This document shows, in pieces, positions 42,314 through 53,553 of a stretch of DNA of 64,000 nucleotides. The DNA lies in assembly GCA_019236735.1 (NCBI GenBank), contig JAFAIM010000026.1:1-64000 (forward strand). The letters run 5' to 3'. This DNA comes from Burkholderiaceae bacterium. Lineage in GTDB: Bacteria > Pseudomonadota > Gammaproteobacteria > Burkholderiales > Burkholderiaceae_F. The stretch's first letter is position 1, and every line of letters starts with the position of its first letter. The position numbers were made by a program, and so were the translations under genes. Below the pieces are notes generated by a model. It saw nothing but the letters and a program-made list of their open reading frames with translations, was not told the DNA's origin and did not search any database.

Positions 42314-42700
42314 TCAGTTGCCGTAACCGTCGGGCTCGTAGGTATCGAGTTCCTCGACGATGCGCCGCGTGCCGGGAACGCGACCGGCCGTGCGTATGGC
42401 GTCCAACAGGTCCCCCGTGTCGCCGACCAACCCCTCCAGATGCACGACACCCTCTCTCGCGGTGACCGTTATGCGCGAGGCGTCCAGGTAGGGGTTGGCA
42501 TCGAGCGCGGTCTCGACCCGCCGGGTCAGCTCTCCGTCGCTGGCCGCGGATCGTGCGCCCGTAATCACGACCACCTCTTCGTCGCCGGCCGGCACTCCGG
42601 CGACTGCCTGCGCGAACGCCGGCATCACGGAAAAGACGGATAGCCCGAGCGCCGTCGAGAAGATGGCGACGCTGGAAAGAAGGGCTCCGGATCGATGCAC
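42314..42700 (-). CDS. BON-domain periplasmic protein
   Basis: This ~128-residue protein from GTG 42700 has a signal peptide (VHRSGALLSSVAIFSTALG, with MPAFAQA ending the region). A BON domain follows (about 55-125), with DGELTRRVETALDANPYLD and ITVTAREGVVHLEGLVGD. BON domains bind phospholipid or peptidoglycan and are common in periplasmic stress proteins. An AGGACA site upstream of GTG 42700 supports this start; 21 more codons are open upstream. Confidence 0.8.
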   Translation of the reverse strand: MHRSGALLSSVAIFSTALGLSVFSVMPAFAQAVAGVPAGDEEVVVITGARSAASDGELTRRVETALDANPYLDASRITVTAREGVVHLEGLVGDTGDLLDAIRTAGRVPGTRRIVEELDTYEPDGYGN

Positions 42701-43103
42701 GGGCGCTTGTCCTATCTTGTTGTGCGCTCGATAGCATCGATTGTACGGGCTGCAACTGCGCACTCAGCGGGCCGTTTGTAAGCTTTCCAATCTGGAATTT
42801 TGCGGACAGCAAGCGCCAAGCGGCGTTCCCCTATCAGCAGCTCTCGAAAACTCCGCCAGGCATCGCGACCGCGAACGACCTTCTCCGCTTCGATATTCTT
42901 CAATTCAGCCAAAGGATCGAAGCCGCTCTGCCAACTCTTACAACTGACGTGCCCCTGTACGCTGTCAGCGAAGCGATGCAAGCAGCAAGATGCTTTGCAA
43001 AGGGCGCGTGTCCGTGAAGATCGTCTTTCGGAAGCAGTCGCGCTGCGTCATCAGAAATCGTCATTTACAAAGCGCCCATCGTCCACGAAACTTTTCGTAG
43101 CCA
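42701..43103. other. Intergenic region, no supported gene
   Basis: Between the BON gene and the tRNA terminator, several short frames exist on both strands. The minus-strand one at 42712-42981 would begin with TTG and lacks a ribosome-binding site. No family match is recognised. The plus-strand frame that runs into the tRNA is an artefact. Confidence 0.5.
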
Positions 43104-43131
43104 AAGAAAATGCCGCAGAAGTGCGGCATTT
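43104..43131 (-). terminator. Rho-independent terminator behind tRNA-Ile
   Basis: A perfect 10-bp stem (AAATGCCGCA at 43108-43117, TGCGGCATTT at 43122-43131) with a GAAG loop is followed on the minus strand by TTTTCTTT. It lies 18 nt downstream of the tRNA 3' end, so it likely ends the rpoD-tRNA transcript. Confidence 0.85.
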
Positions 43132-43148
43132 CAATTTGCCTGTAATTC

Positions 43149-43226
<78 letters not shown>

Positions 43227-43227
43227 G

Positions 43228-43258
43228 CCCGCCTTCGCCGCTTCGCGGCTTCGACGGG
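43228..43258. repeat. Palindromic repeat at the tRNA 5' end
   Basis: CCCGCC opens, with CTTCGC and GCTTCG inside, and CGGGC closes an imperfect palindrome right beside the tRNA 5' end, between it and rpoD. It belongs to the repeat family at 3476-3539, 24290-24322 and 59235-59326. Confidence 0.6.
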
Positions 43259-43293
43259 CAAGCTCTCGAAGCCACGAAGGCGCGCTGGCGAAT

Positions 43294-45588
<2,295 letters not shown>

Positions 45589-45818
45589 GTGAACCTGCCT
45601 CGTCGCTTTGTAACTCTGAAAACTCAGAAAAAACCGAACTGAGCGAAACCGCCCCGCAGTTGCCCAGCTGTTTGCTCAGTTTTTCGCTCCGCGGTCGCGC
45701 ACGGCGACATGCCGAACCGACCGCAAGGGGCCACTACCCAACATGCAGGCGGTTCCTAGCAATTCCAACTGCCGCGGCGCCAAGCGCCACAATGCGTGCG
45801 GGGCTGTCCGCCGCCAAA

Positions 45819-45910
45819 GCGGGCCCGCAACGCGGGGGCCTGCTGCCCCCGGTTTCGCGTCAAACGCGAAATAGCCGAAGAGTTTACCATGAAATTCAAG
45901 GCCTTGCCAA
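45819..45910 (-). promoter_or_regulatory. Possible rpoD internal promoter and structured leader
   Basis: On the minus strand, TTGGCA (45905-45910) and TAAACT (45881-45886) are separated by 18 bp and overlap the dnaG 3' end. Downstream in the leader, two hairpins follow: TTTCGCGT/ACGCGAAA (45853-45871) and CGGGGGC/GCCCCCG (45833-45851), then the palindrome GCGGGCCCGC (45819-45828). The dnaG-rpoD gap (45589-45895, 307 bp) has no gene. Its role in rpoD expression is inferred. Confidence 0.4.
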
Positions 45911-47677
45911 GCCCGCTCCACGCTGGTGCTTCAGGTCCGCCAGCCGGCGCAGCAACGCGCGGCTACGTTCCCGAACTTGCTCCGAGAGCTCCAACTGCTC
46001 GAGTGCACTGAGCTCCAACCTCACGCGCGCCTCCTCGATCGCCAACACGCCGTCGCGCAGCTCCTCTCGTACCGCCTCCACGTCGTCATCCAGCTGCAGA
46101 TCGCGCGCTCGAAGCGTCCGGTACTGCTGCGCAAACTCGCTTTCAGCCAGCGCCTCGAGCAATGCCGCACAACTCGCACGGGGATGCGCACATGCGGCCG
46201 CCAGCACCTCGGCGATCTGGCGGTCGACCTGGTCGCTGCGGTCGGCCAGAAACGCGTTCAGCGCCGGGGCGAACTCGCGTGCGAGTTCCGGGAACGCCAG
46301 CAGCCTGCGCAGCAGCTGTGCCTTCAGGCTTTCCACCGGCCTGGCGGAACTGGGCCGAGCGGCAGTGGCGCCCGCGCCTGCCGCCGCGCCGGGCAAGCGG
46401 CGCGCGGGCGCCAACCCATAAAGAGCTTCCAGGTCCGCGGCAGCGGCTCCGACAACCTCAGCCAGGGCACGCACGAGCTGCATCCGCAGGCCGCCCGGCG
46501 GCATCGATTCCAGCAGAGGCCGCGCCGCGGCGGTCGCCGCAGCACGACCCTCGGGTGCAGAAACGTCGATCTGCTCGCACAGCGACTTCAGGAACCACTG
46601 CGACAACGACAGAGCGCGCGAAAGCTGCGTTTCGAACGCAGCAGCTCCGAATGCCCGCACCAGAGAGTCCGGATCCTCACCCTGGGGAAGCAGCGCGAAG
46701 CGCACAGTCTTGGTGTCCGGGATCACCGCCAGCGTCGCCTGCAGAGCGCGCCGGGCCGCATTGCGGCCGGCGTCGTCGCCGTCGAACGCGAACACGACCG
46801 TGTCGGTCAGCTTCAGCAAAGCGGAGACGTGGTGCGGCGTAATTGCAGTGCCGAGTGCCGCGACCGACTCTTCGAAGCCCGCCTGTGCAAGCTGAATTAC
46901 GTCCAGGTATCCCTCGCACACCAGCACGCGGCTTTTCTTTCGCACCGCCTCGCCGCCTTCGAACAGCCCATAGAGCTCCTGCCCCTTGTGAAACAGCGGC
47001 GTCTCGGGCGAGTTCAAGTACTTGGGCTGCGAGTCGTCCAACACGCGTGCGCCAAAGCCAATCACGTTGCTGCGACGGTCGCGGATCGGAAACATCAGCC
47101 GGCCGCGAAAGCGGTCGTATCGCTTGCCCTCGGCCTCGATCACCAGGCCGGCTTCGACGAGTCTGGCGTCCTGGTACGAGTCGAACGCTCCCGCCAGAGC
47201 CTGCCACTGATCCGGCGCAAAGCCGAGTGCGAAGCGGGCGGCGGTCACACCGGTCACGCCGCGCGACTTCAGATACTCGATCGCGGGGGCGCTCTGCTTG
47301 AGCTCCCGCCGGTAAAAAGCGCAAGCAACCTCGTTGGCTTCGAGCAGCGATTGACGCATGCCGGCGGCGCGCCCGTCGCGCACCGGCTCGCTCGGCACCG
47401 CGACCCCGGCCATCTGTGCCAGTTCGTGCACCGCCTCGACGTAGCCGAGGTTGCGGTGGTCCATCAGGAAACTGATCGCGCTGCCGTGGGCTCCGCAGCC
47501 GAAACAATGGAAGAACTGCTTGGACGGGCTAACCGTGAACGAAGGAGTCTTCTCGCCGTGGAACGGACACAGGCCTAAGTAGTTGCGCCCGGCCTTTTTC
47601 AAGGTGACGGCACGTCCGACTACGTCGACGATGTCGACTCGCGCCAGCAGATCCTGGATGAAGGCCTGCGGAATCAA
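45896..47677 (-). CDS. dnaG: DNA primase
   Basis: Primase makes RNA primers for replication. The 593-residue protein has the zinc-binding CPFHGEKTPSFTVSPSKQF and HCFGCGAHG (about residues 37-62), an EGYLDVI and FDGDDAGR TOPRIM domain near the middle, and a C-terminal helicase-binding domain. The C-terminal part is diverged, rich in Glu/Leu. Start is TTG 47677 with GGAGCG upstream. It sits between yqeY and rpoD. Confidence 0.96.
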   Translation of the reverse strand: MIPQAFIQDLLARVDIVDVVGRAVTLKKAGRNYLGLCPFHGEKTPSFTVSPSKQFFHCFGCGAHGSAISFLMDHRNLGYVEAVHELAQMAGVAVPSEPVRDGRAAGMRQSLLEANEVACAFYRRELKQSAPAIEYLKSRGVTGVTAARFALGFAPDQWQALAGAFDSYQDARLVEAGLVIEAEGKRYDRFRGRLMFPIRDRRSNVIGFGARVLDDSQPKYLNSPETPLFHKGQELYGLFEGGEAVRKKSRVLVCEGYLDVIQLAQAGFEESVAALGTAITPHHVSALLKLTDTVVFAFDGDDAGRNAARRALQATLAVIPDTKTVRFALLPQGEDPDSLVRAFGAAAFETQLSRALSLSQWFLKSLCEQIDVSAPEGRAAATAAARPLLESMPPGGLRMQLVRALAEVVGAAAADLEALYGLAPARRLPGAAAGAGATAARPSSARPVESLKAQLLRRLLAFPELAREFAPALNAFLADRSDQVDRQIAEVLAAACAHPRASCAALLEALAESEFAQQYRTLRARDLQLDDDVEAVREELRDGVLAIEEARVRLELSALEQLELSEQVRERSRALLRRLADLKHQRGAGLARP

Positions 47678-47701
47678 AAACGGACGCTCCGATTGTCGCG
47701 C

Positions 47702-48157
47702 CTAGCGGTTCAGGCGAGCCTTGACCAGCGCAGATACGCGGCTCATATCGGCCTTGCCGGCGAGGCGCGCTTTTAACAGCGCCATCACCTTTCCCATCGC
47801 CTGCGGTCCCAGTGCGGCCGCCCCGGCAGCCTCCGCGATCGCAGCTTCGACAGCAGCCTCGATCTGTTGTTCCGAAAGAGGCTGCGGCAGATATTGCTTC
47901 AGAAGATCCAGCTCCGCGGTCTCCTTTTCCACCAGGTCCATCCGCCCTGCTGCCTGGAACTGCCCGATCGAGTCTCGCCGCTGCTTGATCAGGCGTTCGA
48001 CGACCGCGATCACGGCCGCATCGTCCTGCACCGCGCGCTCGTCGATCTCCTTTTGCTTGATGGCCGCCATCAGCAGCCGAATCGCGGACAGCCGCTCGCT
48101 CTGTCGAGCTTTCAGCGCCGCTTTCATGTCCTCGTTGATCCGCTCTTTCAGGCTCAT
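47702..48157 (-). CDS. GatB/YqeY-domain protein
   Basis: This 151-residue protein has the YqeY/GatB C-terminal helical domain, with LKERINEDMKAALKARQSERL, IRLLMAAIKQKEIDER and MGKVMALLKARLAGKADM. It is linked to tRNA-dependent amidation by homology but its role is unproven. ATG 48157 is supported by GGGAA; 11 more codons are open upstream. It lies between rpsU and dnaG, the classical position. Confidence 0.9.
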   Translation of the reverse strand: MSLKERINEDMKAALKARQSERLSAIRLLMAAIKQKEIDERAVQDDAAVIAVVERLIKQRRDSIGQFQAAGRMDLVEKETAELDLLKQYLPQPLSEQQIEAAVEAAIAEAAGAAALGPQAMGKVMALLKARLAGKADMSRVSALVKARLNR

Positions 48158-48220
48158 GGCGTTCCCGTTCGCCTGAACCAGCCCGGGCATGGGTGCCGGG
48201 CCGCCCTCCTTACGTGCCTT

Positions 48221-48433
48221 TTAATACAGCTTCTTCGGCAGCATCTGGCTGCGCAGCCGCTTGAAGTGCCGCTTGATCGCAGCCGACTTCTTGCGCTTGC
48301 GCTCGGCGGTGGGCTTCTCGTAGTACTCCCGGGCTCGCAGTTCGGTCAACAGTCCGCTTTTTTCGATCGTGCGCTTGAAACGCCGCAACGCGACTTCAAA
48401 AGGCTCGTTTTCTTTCACGCGGATGGTCGGCAT
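48221..48433 (-). CDS. rpsU: 30S ribosomal protein S21
   Basis: This 70-residue basic protein matches S21 throughout: [21 protein letters not shown] at the start and [16 protein letters not shown] at the C-terminus. S21 helps initiation at the 30S subunit. It is the first gene of the rpsU-yqeY-dnaG-rpoD unit, and diverges from tsaD with a 104-bp spacer. Confidence 0.97.
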   Translation of the reverse strand: MPTIRVKENEPFEVALRRFKRTIEKSGLLTELRAREYYEKPTAERKRKKSAAIKRHFKRLRSQMLPKKLY

Positions 48434-48537
48434 CGCTCCAACTGTCTCCCAGATTTCGCCCGGCGCCCGGTCGGCGGTAAATTCGGAACCGGAGAGTGTA
48501 ATGCAAAGGCGCTAGTAGCGCGAAAGGCGACCGTGCG

Positions 48538-49578
48538 GTGAAGGTTCTGGGAATCGAGACCTCTTGCGACGAAACCGGCGTAGCCCTGTTTAACAGTGCG
48601 ACGCGCGAGATCGTGCATGCGGTCCATAGCCAGATCGATCTGCACCGGGACTACGGCGGCGTGGTTCCCGAACTTGCTTCGCGCGATCACATCCGGCGCG
48701 TTCTGCCGCTTGTGGAGGACGTGTTGGCCCGCGCACATGCGCGCCGCAGCGACATCGATGCCATCGCAGTCACCGCCGGCCCGGGGCTGATCGGAGCTTT
48801 GCTGGTCGGCTGCAGCATCGGATCGGCGCTCGGTTACGCGCTCGGCAGGCCGGTGGTGGGAGTTCACCATATGGAGGGACACCTTCTGTCGCCGCTGCTG
48901 GCGGAGCCGGCGCCGCAGTTCCCCTTCGTCGCCCTGCTCGTTTCCGGCGGGCACACGCAGCTTCTGCAGGTCGAGCGGATCGGCAGCTATCGGCTGCTGG
49001 GAGAAACGCTCGACGACGCGGCCGGCGAAGCGTTTGACAAGGCCGCCCAGCTGCTCGGCCTGGGCTACCCCGGCGGCCCGGCGGTGTCCCGGCTGGCGCA
49101 ATTCGGAACGCACGGCGCGGTGACGCTGCCGCGTCCGCTCCTGCACAGCGACAGCCTCGATTTCAGCTTCAGCGGGCTGAAGACTGCCGTTCGCAACGCA
49201 GTGCGGCAAGCGACGAACCTGTGCGACCAGGTGCGGGCGGACATTGCGCTGGGCTTTGTTGAAGCCGCGGTCGATGTGCTGACCGCGAAGTCGCTCAAGG
49301 CGCTGCGTCAGTGTGGCAGTACGCGCTTGGTCGTCAGTGGGGGCGTTAGCGCCAACAGCCAATTGCGCGAGCGCCTACTGACGGAAGCGGAACGCGTTGG
49401 TGCCGAAGTGTTTTTTCCTCCGCCCGCGCTATGCACGGACAATGGGGCAATGATCGCGCTGGCGGGATGGGCAGCGCTCGAGCGCGGAGTTGGCGTCGCC
49501 GCCGCCGGTCAAGTGCCTGCGATCGAAGTGCGGCCCCGCTGGCCGCTCGAGTCGATTGGGGTGGCGGCAAGCGGCTGA
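48538..49578 (+). CDS. tsaD: tRNA N6-threonylcarbamoyladenosine transferase (TsaD)
   Basis: TsaD, with TsaB/TsaE, makes t6A37 in ANN-decoding tRNAs. The 346-residue protein has the ATPase fold with [15 protein letters not shown] at the N-terminus, the metal-binding HMEGHLLS (about 115-118), VSGGHTQLL and the C-terminal [12 protein letters not shown]. Start is GTG 48538. The classical divergence from rpsU is conserved across the group. Confidence 0.97.
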   Translation: MKVLGIETSCDETGVALFNSATREIVHAVHSQIDLHRDYGGVVPELASRDHIRRVLPLVEDVLARAHARRSDIDAIAVTAGPGLIGALLVGCSIGSALGYALGRPVVGVHHMEGHLLSPLLAEPAPQFPFVALLVSGGHTQLLQVERIGSYRLLGETLDDAAGEAFDKAAQLLGLGYPGGPAVSRLAQFGTHGAVTLPRPLLHSDSLDFSFSGLKTAVRNAVRQATNLCDQVRADIALGFVEAAVDVLTAKSLKALRQCGSTRLVVSGGVSANSQLRERLLTEAERVGAEVFFPPPALCTDNGAMIALAGWAALERGVGVAAAGQVPAIEVRPRWPLESIGVAASG

Positions 49579-49586
49579 AGAGCTCT

Positions 49587-50228
49587 TTACTGCCCCCGCT
49601 CCTGGCTTCGCGCCGCTTCGTCCTCGCGCTGCGGCTTGCTTTCGCTCGTCGATGCACCGATGCGGGCTTCGGTTCCGGCGCGCAGGCGCGCGATGTTCTC
49701 CCGGTGCCGCCAGAAAAGCAGCGCCGTCATCGCCACAACCAACAGCAGCTGCGAATCGCCCCCACCGGCGAGAGTCAGCAGAAGCGGGGCGCTTGCGGCA
49801 GCGCAGAGCGAGGCGAGCGAAGACAATCGGCTCAAAACCGCCACTGCAAGCCACACCAGTGAACAGCCCAGCCCCACCCAGACTTGCAAGGCGAACGCAA
49901 CGCCGAGGAACGTTGCGACCCCCTTGCCGCCTTTCAACCGGAGGAAGAGGGGGAAGACGTGTCCGACAAACGCGGCCGCTCCGCACGCAGCCGCGAGCGT
50001 CTCGCCGCCTGCATAGCGTCCGAGCCAGACGGCTAGCGCCCCCTTGCCGGCATCACCGAGAAGCGTGAGTGCGGCGGCAACGCGGCCGCCGCCCCGCAAC
50101 ACGTTGGTGGCGCCCGGGTTTCCCGACCCATACGTGCGCGGGTCGGGGTACCGCAGACCGCGACTGACCAACACCGCGAACGGCAGCGAACCGAGCAGGT
50201 AGCTAACAGCGAGCAGCAGCGCAGCCAT
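49587..50228 (-). CDS. plsY: Glycerol-3-phosphate acyltransferase PlsY
   Basis: PlsY transfers acyl groups from acyl-phosphate to glycerol-3-phosphate in phospholipid synthesis. The 213-residue integral membrane protein has the family motifs GSGNPGATN (about 35-43) and LKGGKGVATFLG (about 97-108), and six or so hydrophobic segments. The C-terminal ~30 residues are charged. It lies convergent with tsaD, 8 bp away, with a 10-bp palindrome AAGAGCTCTT at the boundary. Confidence 0.95.
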   Translation of the reverse strand: MAALLLAVSYLLGSLPFAVLVSRGLRYPDPRTYGSGNPGATNVLRGGGRVAAALTLLGDAGKGALAVWLGRYAGGETLAAACGAAAFVGHVFPLFLRLKGGKGVATFLGVAFALQVWVGLGCSLVWLAVAVLSRLSSLASLCAAASAPLLLTLAGGGDSQLLLVVAMTALLFWRHRENIARLRAGTEARIGASTSESKPQREDEAARSQERGQ

Positions 50229-50236
50229 CGGCGCAC

Positions 50237-51157
50237 TCAGCCGCGCGGGTGATGCCGCGCGTGCAGCTCCTTCAGGCGCTGGCGCGCCACATGCGTGTAG
50301 ATCTGCGTGGTCGAAATATCCGCGTGTCCGAGCAGTAGCTGAACCACGCGCAGATCCGCGCCATGGTTCAAAAGGTGCGTCGCGAACGCGTGGCGCAAGC
50401 CGTGCGGCGAAAGCGGAGCCGTGATTCCCGCCTTGTACGCGTAGCGCCGGATCAGTTTCCAGAACATCTGACGGCTCATCGCGGCGCCGCGCACGGTCAC
50501 GAATACGGCATCGCTGCTTCGCCCCGCCAACAGGGCCGGCCGCGCGCGTTTCAGATAGCGTGCCAGGGCGAAACGAGCCTGCTCGCCGATCGGGACGACC
50601 CGTTCCTTGGAGCCCTTTCCGATCACGCGAACCAAGCCGTCGGTCAGCGACAACTCGACTGCGCGAAGGCGAATGAGTTCGGACACCCGCAATCCGGTCG
50701 CATACAGCGTCTCCAGCATCGCTCGATCGCGCACCGCTTGCGGTGCGTCGCCTTCGGGAGCCGCCAGCAGTGCTTCGACCTGCGCTTCACTGATCGTCTT
50801 CGGAAATCGCGCCGGGCGCCGCGCACCGGCAAGCCGCACGGTCGGGTCGGACCGGACCGAACCGTCGCGCAGCGCCCACCGATAAAAGCGCCGCAAGCTG
50901 GCCAGACGCCGGTTCGCGGTGGCGGCGCTGGTGGTCGAGTGGCGGGCGGAGAGATACTGGGTCAGCGCGCGTTCGTCGGCCTGGATCAGGCGCCGCGGCC
51001 GCAGCCAGGTGGCCAAGTCGCTCAGGTCGCGCCGATACGCGGCGAGCGAGTTTGCCGCGAGGCCGTCTTCCAGCCACACGGCATCGATGAACAGGTCGAT
51101 TTGCGGGTCGATCTGAGAAGCAGAGGGCGTTCGGGGCTCAGGACGAGCCATCGGCAA
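50237..51157 (-). CDS. xerD: Site-specific tyrosine recombinase XerD
   Basis: XerD with XerC resolves chromosome dimers at dif, activated by FtsK. The 306-residue protein has an N-terminal SAM-like core-binding domain and the C-terminal catalytic domain. Catalytic residues are in [10 protein letters not shown] (Arg), [12 protein letters not shown] (His-x-x-Arg), GHADISTTQ (His) and the final Tyr in IYTHV. The start ATG 51157 lies inside the ispH end; ATG 51151 is also possible. FtsK is in the same window. Confidence 0.95.
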   Translation of the reverse strand: MPMARPEPRTPSASQIDPQIDLFIDAVWLEDGLAANSLAAYRRDLSDLATWLRPRRLIQADERALTQYLSARHSTTSAATANRRLASLRRFYRWALRDGSVRSDPTVRLAGARRPARFPKTISEAQVEALLAAPEGDAPQAVRDRAMLETLYATGLRVSELIRLRAVELSLTDGLVRVIGKGSKERVVPIGEQARFALARYLKRARPALLAGRSSDAVFVTVRGAAMSRQMFWKLIRRYAYKAGITAPLSPHGLRHAFATHLLNHGADLRVVQLLLGHADISTTQIYTHVARQRLKELHARHHPRG

Positions 51158-52115
51158 CCGCGTAGTGCGCGTCGCTTTCAGCGCCGGAAGTCCCTCCCAG
51201 CCCCTTTGGCAAAGGGAACACGACCTCCTCGATTACGCCATCGAGCGAACGCACCTCACAAGCGCCCACCTCGCGCAGCCGCTCGACGACGTCCCGCACC
51301 AGCATCTCCGGCGCTGAGGCACCCGCTGTCAGTCCGACCCGCGAGCCGCCCGCCAGCCAACGCGCATCGAGGCCGGAAGCATCCTCCACCAGATACGCCG
51401 GCACACCGACCCTTTCGGCCACCTCGCGCAGTCGATTCGAATTGGAGCTGTTGCGGCTTCCCACGACAATCACGACGTCTACCTGCGCGGCCAGCGCTTT
51501 GACCGCGTCCTGGCGGTTCTGCGTCGCGTAGCAGATGTCGGCTTTCTTGGGCTCGGCGATCGCCGGAAAGCGACGCTTCAGCGCCTGCACGACCTGCGCC
51601 GCATCGTCCACCGACAGCGTCGTCTGCGTCACGTAGGCGAGACGGTTGGGGTCTCGAACCTGCAGTTGGTCGACATCCTCCGGAGTGCCGACCAGGAAGA
51701 TTCCGCTGTCGGCTTGACCCATCGTGCCCTCGACCTCCGGATGCCCGGCGTGGCCGATCATCACGATTTCGCGCCCTTGCGCGCGCATCTTAGCCACTTC
51801 GACGTGCACCTTGGTCACCAGCGGGCAAGTAGCGTCGAAAACGTTCAACCCCCTGCGCCGCGCCGCCTCGCGCACCGCGCGCGACACCCCATGCGCCGAG
51901 AACACCAGCGTGGCGCCAATCGGCACCTCCTCCAGCTCCTCGACGAAAACCGCCCCTTTTGCCCGCAGCTGCGCAACGACGTGCGTGTTGTGAACGATCT
52001 CGTGCCGCACGTAAATGGGAGCGCCATGACGTTCCAGCGCGCGCTCGACGATCTCGATCGCGCGGTCCACTCCTGCACAGAACCCACGCGGCTGGGCCAA
52101 CAGAATTTCGATCAT
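51138..52115 (-). CDS. ispH: 4-hydroxy-3-methylbut-2-enyl diphosphate reductase
   Basis: IspH is the [4Fe-4S] enzyme that makes IPP and DMAPP at the end of the MEP pathway. The 325-residue protein has cluster Cys residues in [13 protein letters not shown] (about 7-19), in [13 protein letters not shown] and in the SNSNRL-containing region (CYATQNRQ). The conserved His are in EIVHNTHV and [11 protein letters not shown] 52115 is chosen; the frame extends 45 more codons with no family match. It partly overlaps xerD. Confidence 0.96.
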   Translation of the reverse strand: MIEILLAQPRGFCAGVDRAIEIVERALERHGAPIYVRHEIVHNTHVVAQLRAKGAVFVEELEEVPIGATLVFSAHGVSRAVREAARRRGLNVFDATCPLVTKVHVEVAKMRAQGREIVMIGHAGHPEVEGTMGQADSGIFLVGTPEDVDQLQVRDPNRLAYVTQTTLSVDDAAQVVQALKRRFPAIAEPKKADICYATQNRQDAVKALAAQVDVVIVVGSRNSSNSNRLREVAERVGVPAYLVEDASGLDARWLAGGSRVGLTAGASAPEMLVRDVVERLREVGACEVRSLDGVIEEVVFPLPKGLGGTSGAESDAHYAVADGSS

Positions 52116-52271
52116 TTCGCGCCGCTCCGCACTGCGCGGCCGCTTCACCCGGCGCGGCCGAATCCGTCCCCTCGCCCCCGTTGCACGAATCGAGCTCCCA
52201 CCGGCGGCATTGTCGTCGCCGCGCGCATGGGTTCGACTCGTGAACATCACATTCTAACGAAGGAGGCGCCG

Positions 52272-52976
52272 TTGAGGCCTTTGACTCCTCCGAAACGGCC
52301 CGCTTCGGCGCCGGCCGGCCGTCTGCCGACTTCAGAGCGTCCGTGCGCCCGTTTGCACAATCAGGGCGTGCAGGCGCTGAGCGACGCCGAGCTGCTGTCC
52401 CTTCTGATGGGTGGCGGCGCAGTGGGCGCCGTCGAGCTGGCGCGGCGGGCGCTGCATCGCCTCGGGGGCCTGGCAGGTGTGCTGCACGCCTCGCGGCACC
52501 AGTTCGAGTCAGTCGCCGGCGCGAGCGCAGGCGGGCACGCAAGAGTCCAGGCCGTGCTGGAGATCGCCCGGCGCGTGCTGCGCCAGGATCTTGCGCGTGG
52601 CCCCGTGCTGAACGCGCCGGCGCGTGTGCGGGATTTTCTTCGTTTAAGCCTCGGCCGCGTCGGGCACGAAGTGTTCGCGGTGCTCTTTTTGGACGCACAG
52701 CAGCGGCTGATCGCGTGCGAGGAGCTCTTCCGAGGCACGCTGACGCAGACGAGCGTTTACCCCAGGGAGGTCGTTCGCCGAGCGCTGACGTTGAATTGCG
52801 CCTCTGTGATCCTGTCGCACAACCACCCTTCGGGCGTCGCTGAGCCGAGCCGGGCTGATCAAATCCTGACCCGCGAGCTTCAGAATGCTCTGAAGCTGGT
52901 CGACGTGCAGGTGCTCGACCACATCATCGTTGCTGCCGGCGCCAGCGTGTCGTTTGCCGAGCTGGGCCTGTTGTAG
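52272..52976 (+). CDS. radC: RadC-family JAMM metalloprotein
   Basis: RadC/JAB proteins are widespread, but their role in recombination is disputed. The 234-residue protein has an N-terminal helix-hairpin-helix (about 30-75) and a C-terminal MPN+/JAMM domain with SHNHPSG (His-x-His) and a downstream Asp in PSRADQ. TTG 52272 is strongly supported by AGGAGG at 52261-52266. It diverges from ispH with a 156-bp spacer. Confidence 0.93.
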   Translation: MRPLTPPKRPASAPAGRLPTSERPCARLHNQGVQALSDAELLSLLMGGGAVGAVELARRALHRLGGLAGVLHASRHQFESVAGASAGGHARVQAVLEIARRVLRQDLARGPVLNAPARVRDFLRLSLGRVGHEVFAVLFLDAQQRLIACEELFRGTLTQTSVYPREVVRRALTLNCASVILSHNHPSGVAEPSRADQILTRELQNALKLVDVQVLDHIIVAAGASVSFAELGLL

Positions 52977-52996
52977 CGCACTCGTTCGGGTACAAT
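52968..52996 (+). promoter_or_regulatory. Candidate promoter of rpmB-rpmG
   Basis: A TACAAT box at 52991-52996 lies 39 bp upstream of rpmB. CTGTTG (52968-52973) is a poor -35 at 17 bp. The box overlaps the radC stop region. This is a weak call. Confidence 0.35.
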
Positions 52997-53035
52997 TTTT
53001 GGTTTTCGAAATTCCCAACGAGTTGGAGCACGGAC

Positions 53036-53272
53036 ATGGCTCGGGTATGTCAGGTAACCGGCAAAAAGCCCATGGTCGGGCACAACGTATCGCACGCGAA
53101 CAACAAGACCAAGCGGCGATTCTTGCCGAATCTTCAGTACCGGCGTTTTTGGCTTGAGGAAGAAAAGCGCTGGGTGCGCCTGCGCGTAACCAATGCAGCG
53201 CTGAGAATCATCGACCGGGACGGAATCGAGGCCGTGCTGGCGAAAATGGCCGCGACCAAGCGCGCCGCCTGA
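53036..53272 (+). CDS. rpmB: 50S ribosomal protein L28
   Basis: This 78-residue protein begins [20 protein letters not shown] and has [13 protein letters not shown], the normal L28 pattern. Only one Cys is present, so it is the zinc-free form. It precedes rpmG, its usual neighbour. Confidence 0.97.
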   Translation: MARVCQVTGKKPMVGHNVSHANNKTKRRFLPNLQYRRFWLEEEKRWVRLRVTNAALRIIDRDGIEAVLAKMAATKRAA

Positions 53273-53297
53273 ACACAGAAAACTGCGGAGACGTACG

Positions 53298-53465
53298 ATG
53301 GCAAAGGGAGCGCGCGAGAAGATCAAGCTCGAGTCCAGCGCCGGTACCGGGCACTTCTACACCACTGCGAAGAACAAACGCACGACGCCGGACAAGCTCG
53401 AGCTGATGAAGTTCGACCCGAAGGCGCGCAAGCACGTTCTGTACAAAGAAGTGAAGCTGAAGTAG
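53298..53465 (+). CDS. rpmG: 50S ribosomal protein L33
   Basis: This 55-residue protein begins [20 protein letters not shown] and ends [11 protein letters not shown]. There are no Cys residues, so it is the zinc-free C- form. It is 25 bp behind rpmB. ACGTACG-ATG 53298 has a GGAG site upstream. Confidence 0.97.
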   Translation: MAKGAREKIKLESSAGTGHFYTTAKNKRTTPDKLELMKFDPKARKHVLYKEVKLK

Positions 53466-53508
53466 CGCCGGGCCGGAAGGGGTCGCGTATTTCCCCTCAC
53501 CTCCAGCC

Positions 53509-53528
53509 CCTCTCCCGTAGGGAAAGGG
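53509..53528. terminator. Hairpin between rpmG and desaturase
   Basis: CCTCTCCC (53509-53516) pairs with GGGAAAGG (53520-53527) with one mismatch. It resembles the repeat at 33913-33933. It could stop both convergent transcripts, but there is no T-tract. Confidence 0.45.
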
Positions 53529-53553
53529 CAGGCGTCGGCCTCTGCAGTCGCTG

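Noticed and set aside
42712-42981. 89-codon minus-strand frame
   Set aside because: TTG start without ribosome-binding site and no recognisable features; too weak to call.
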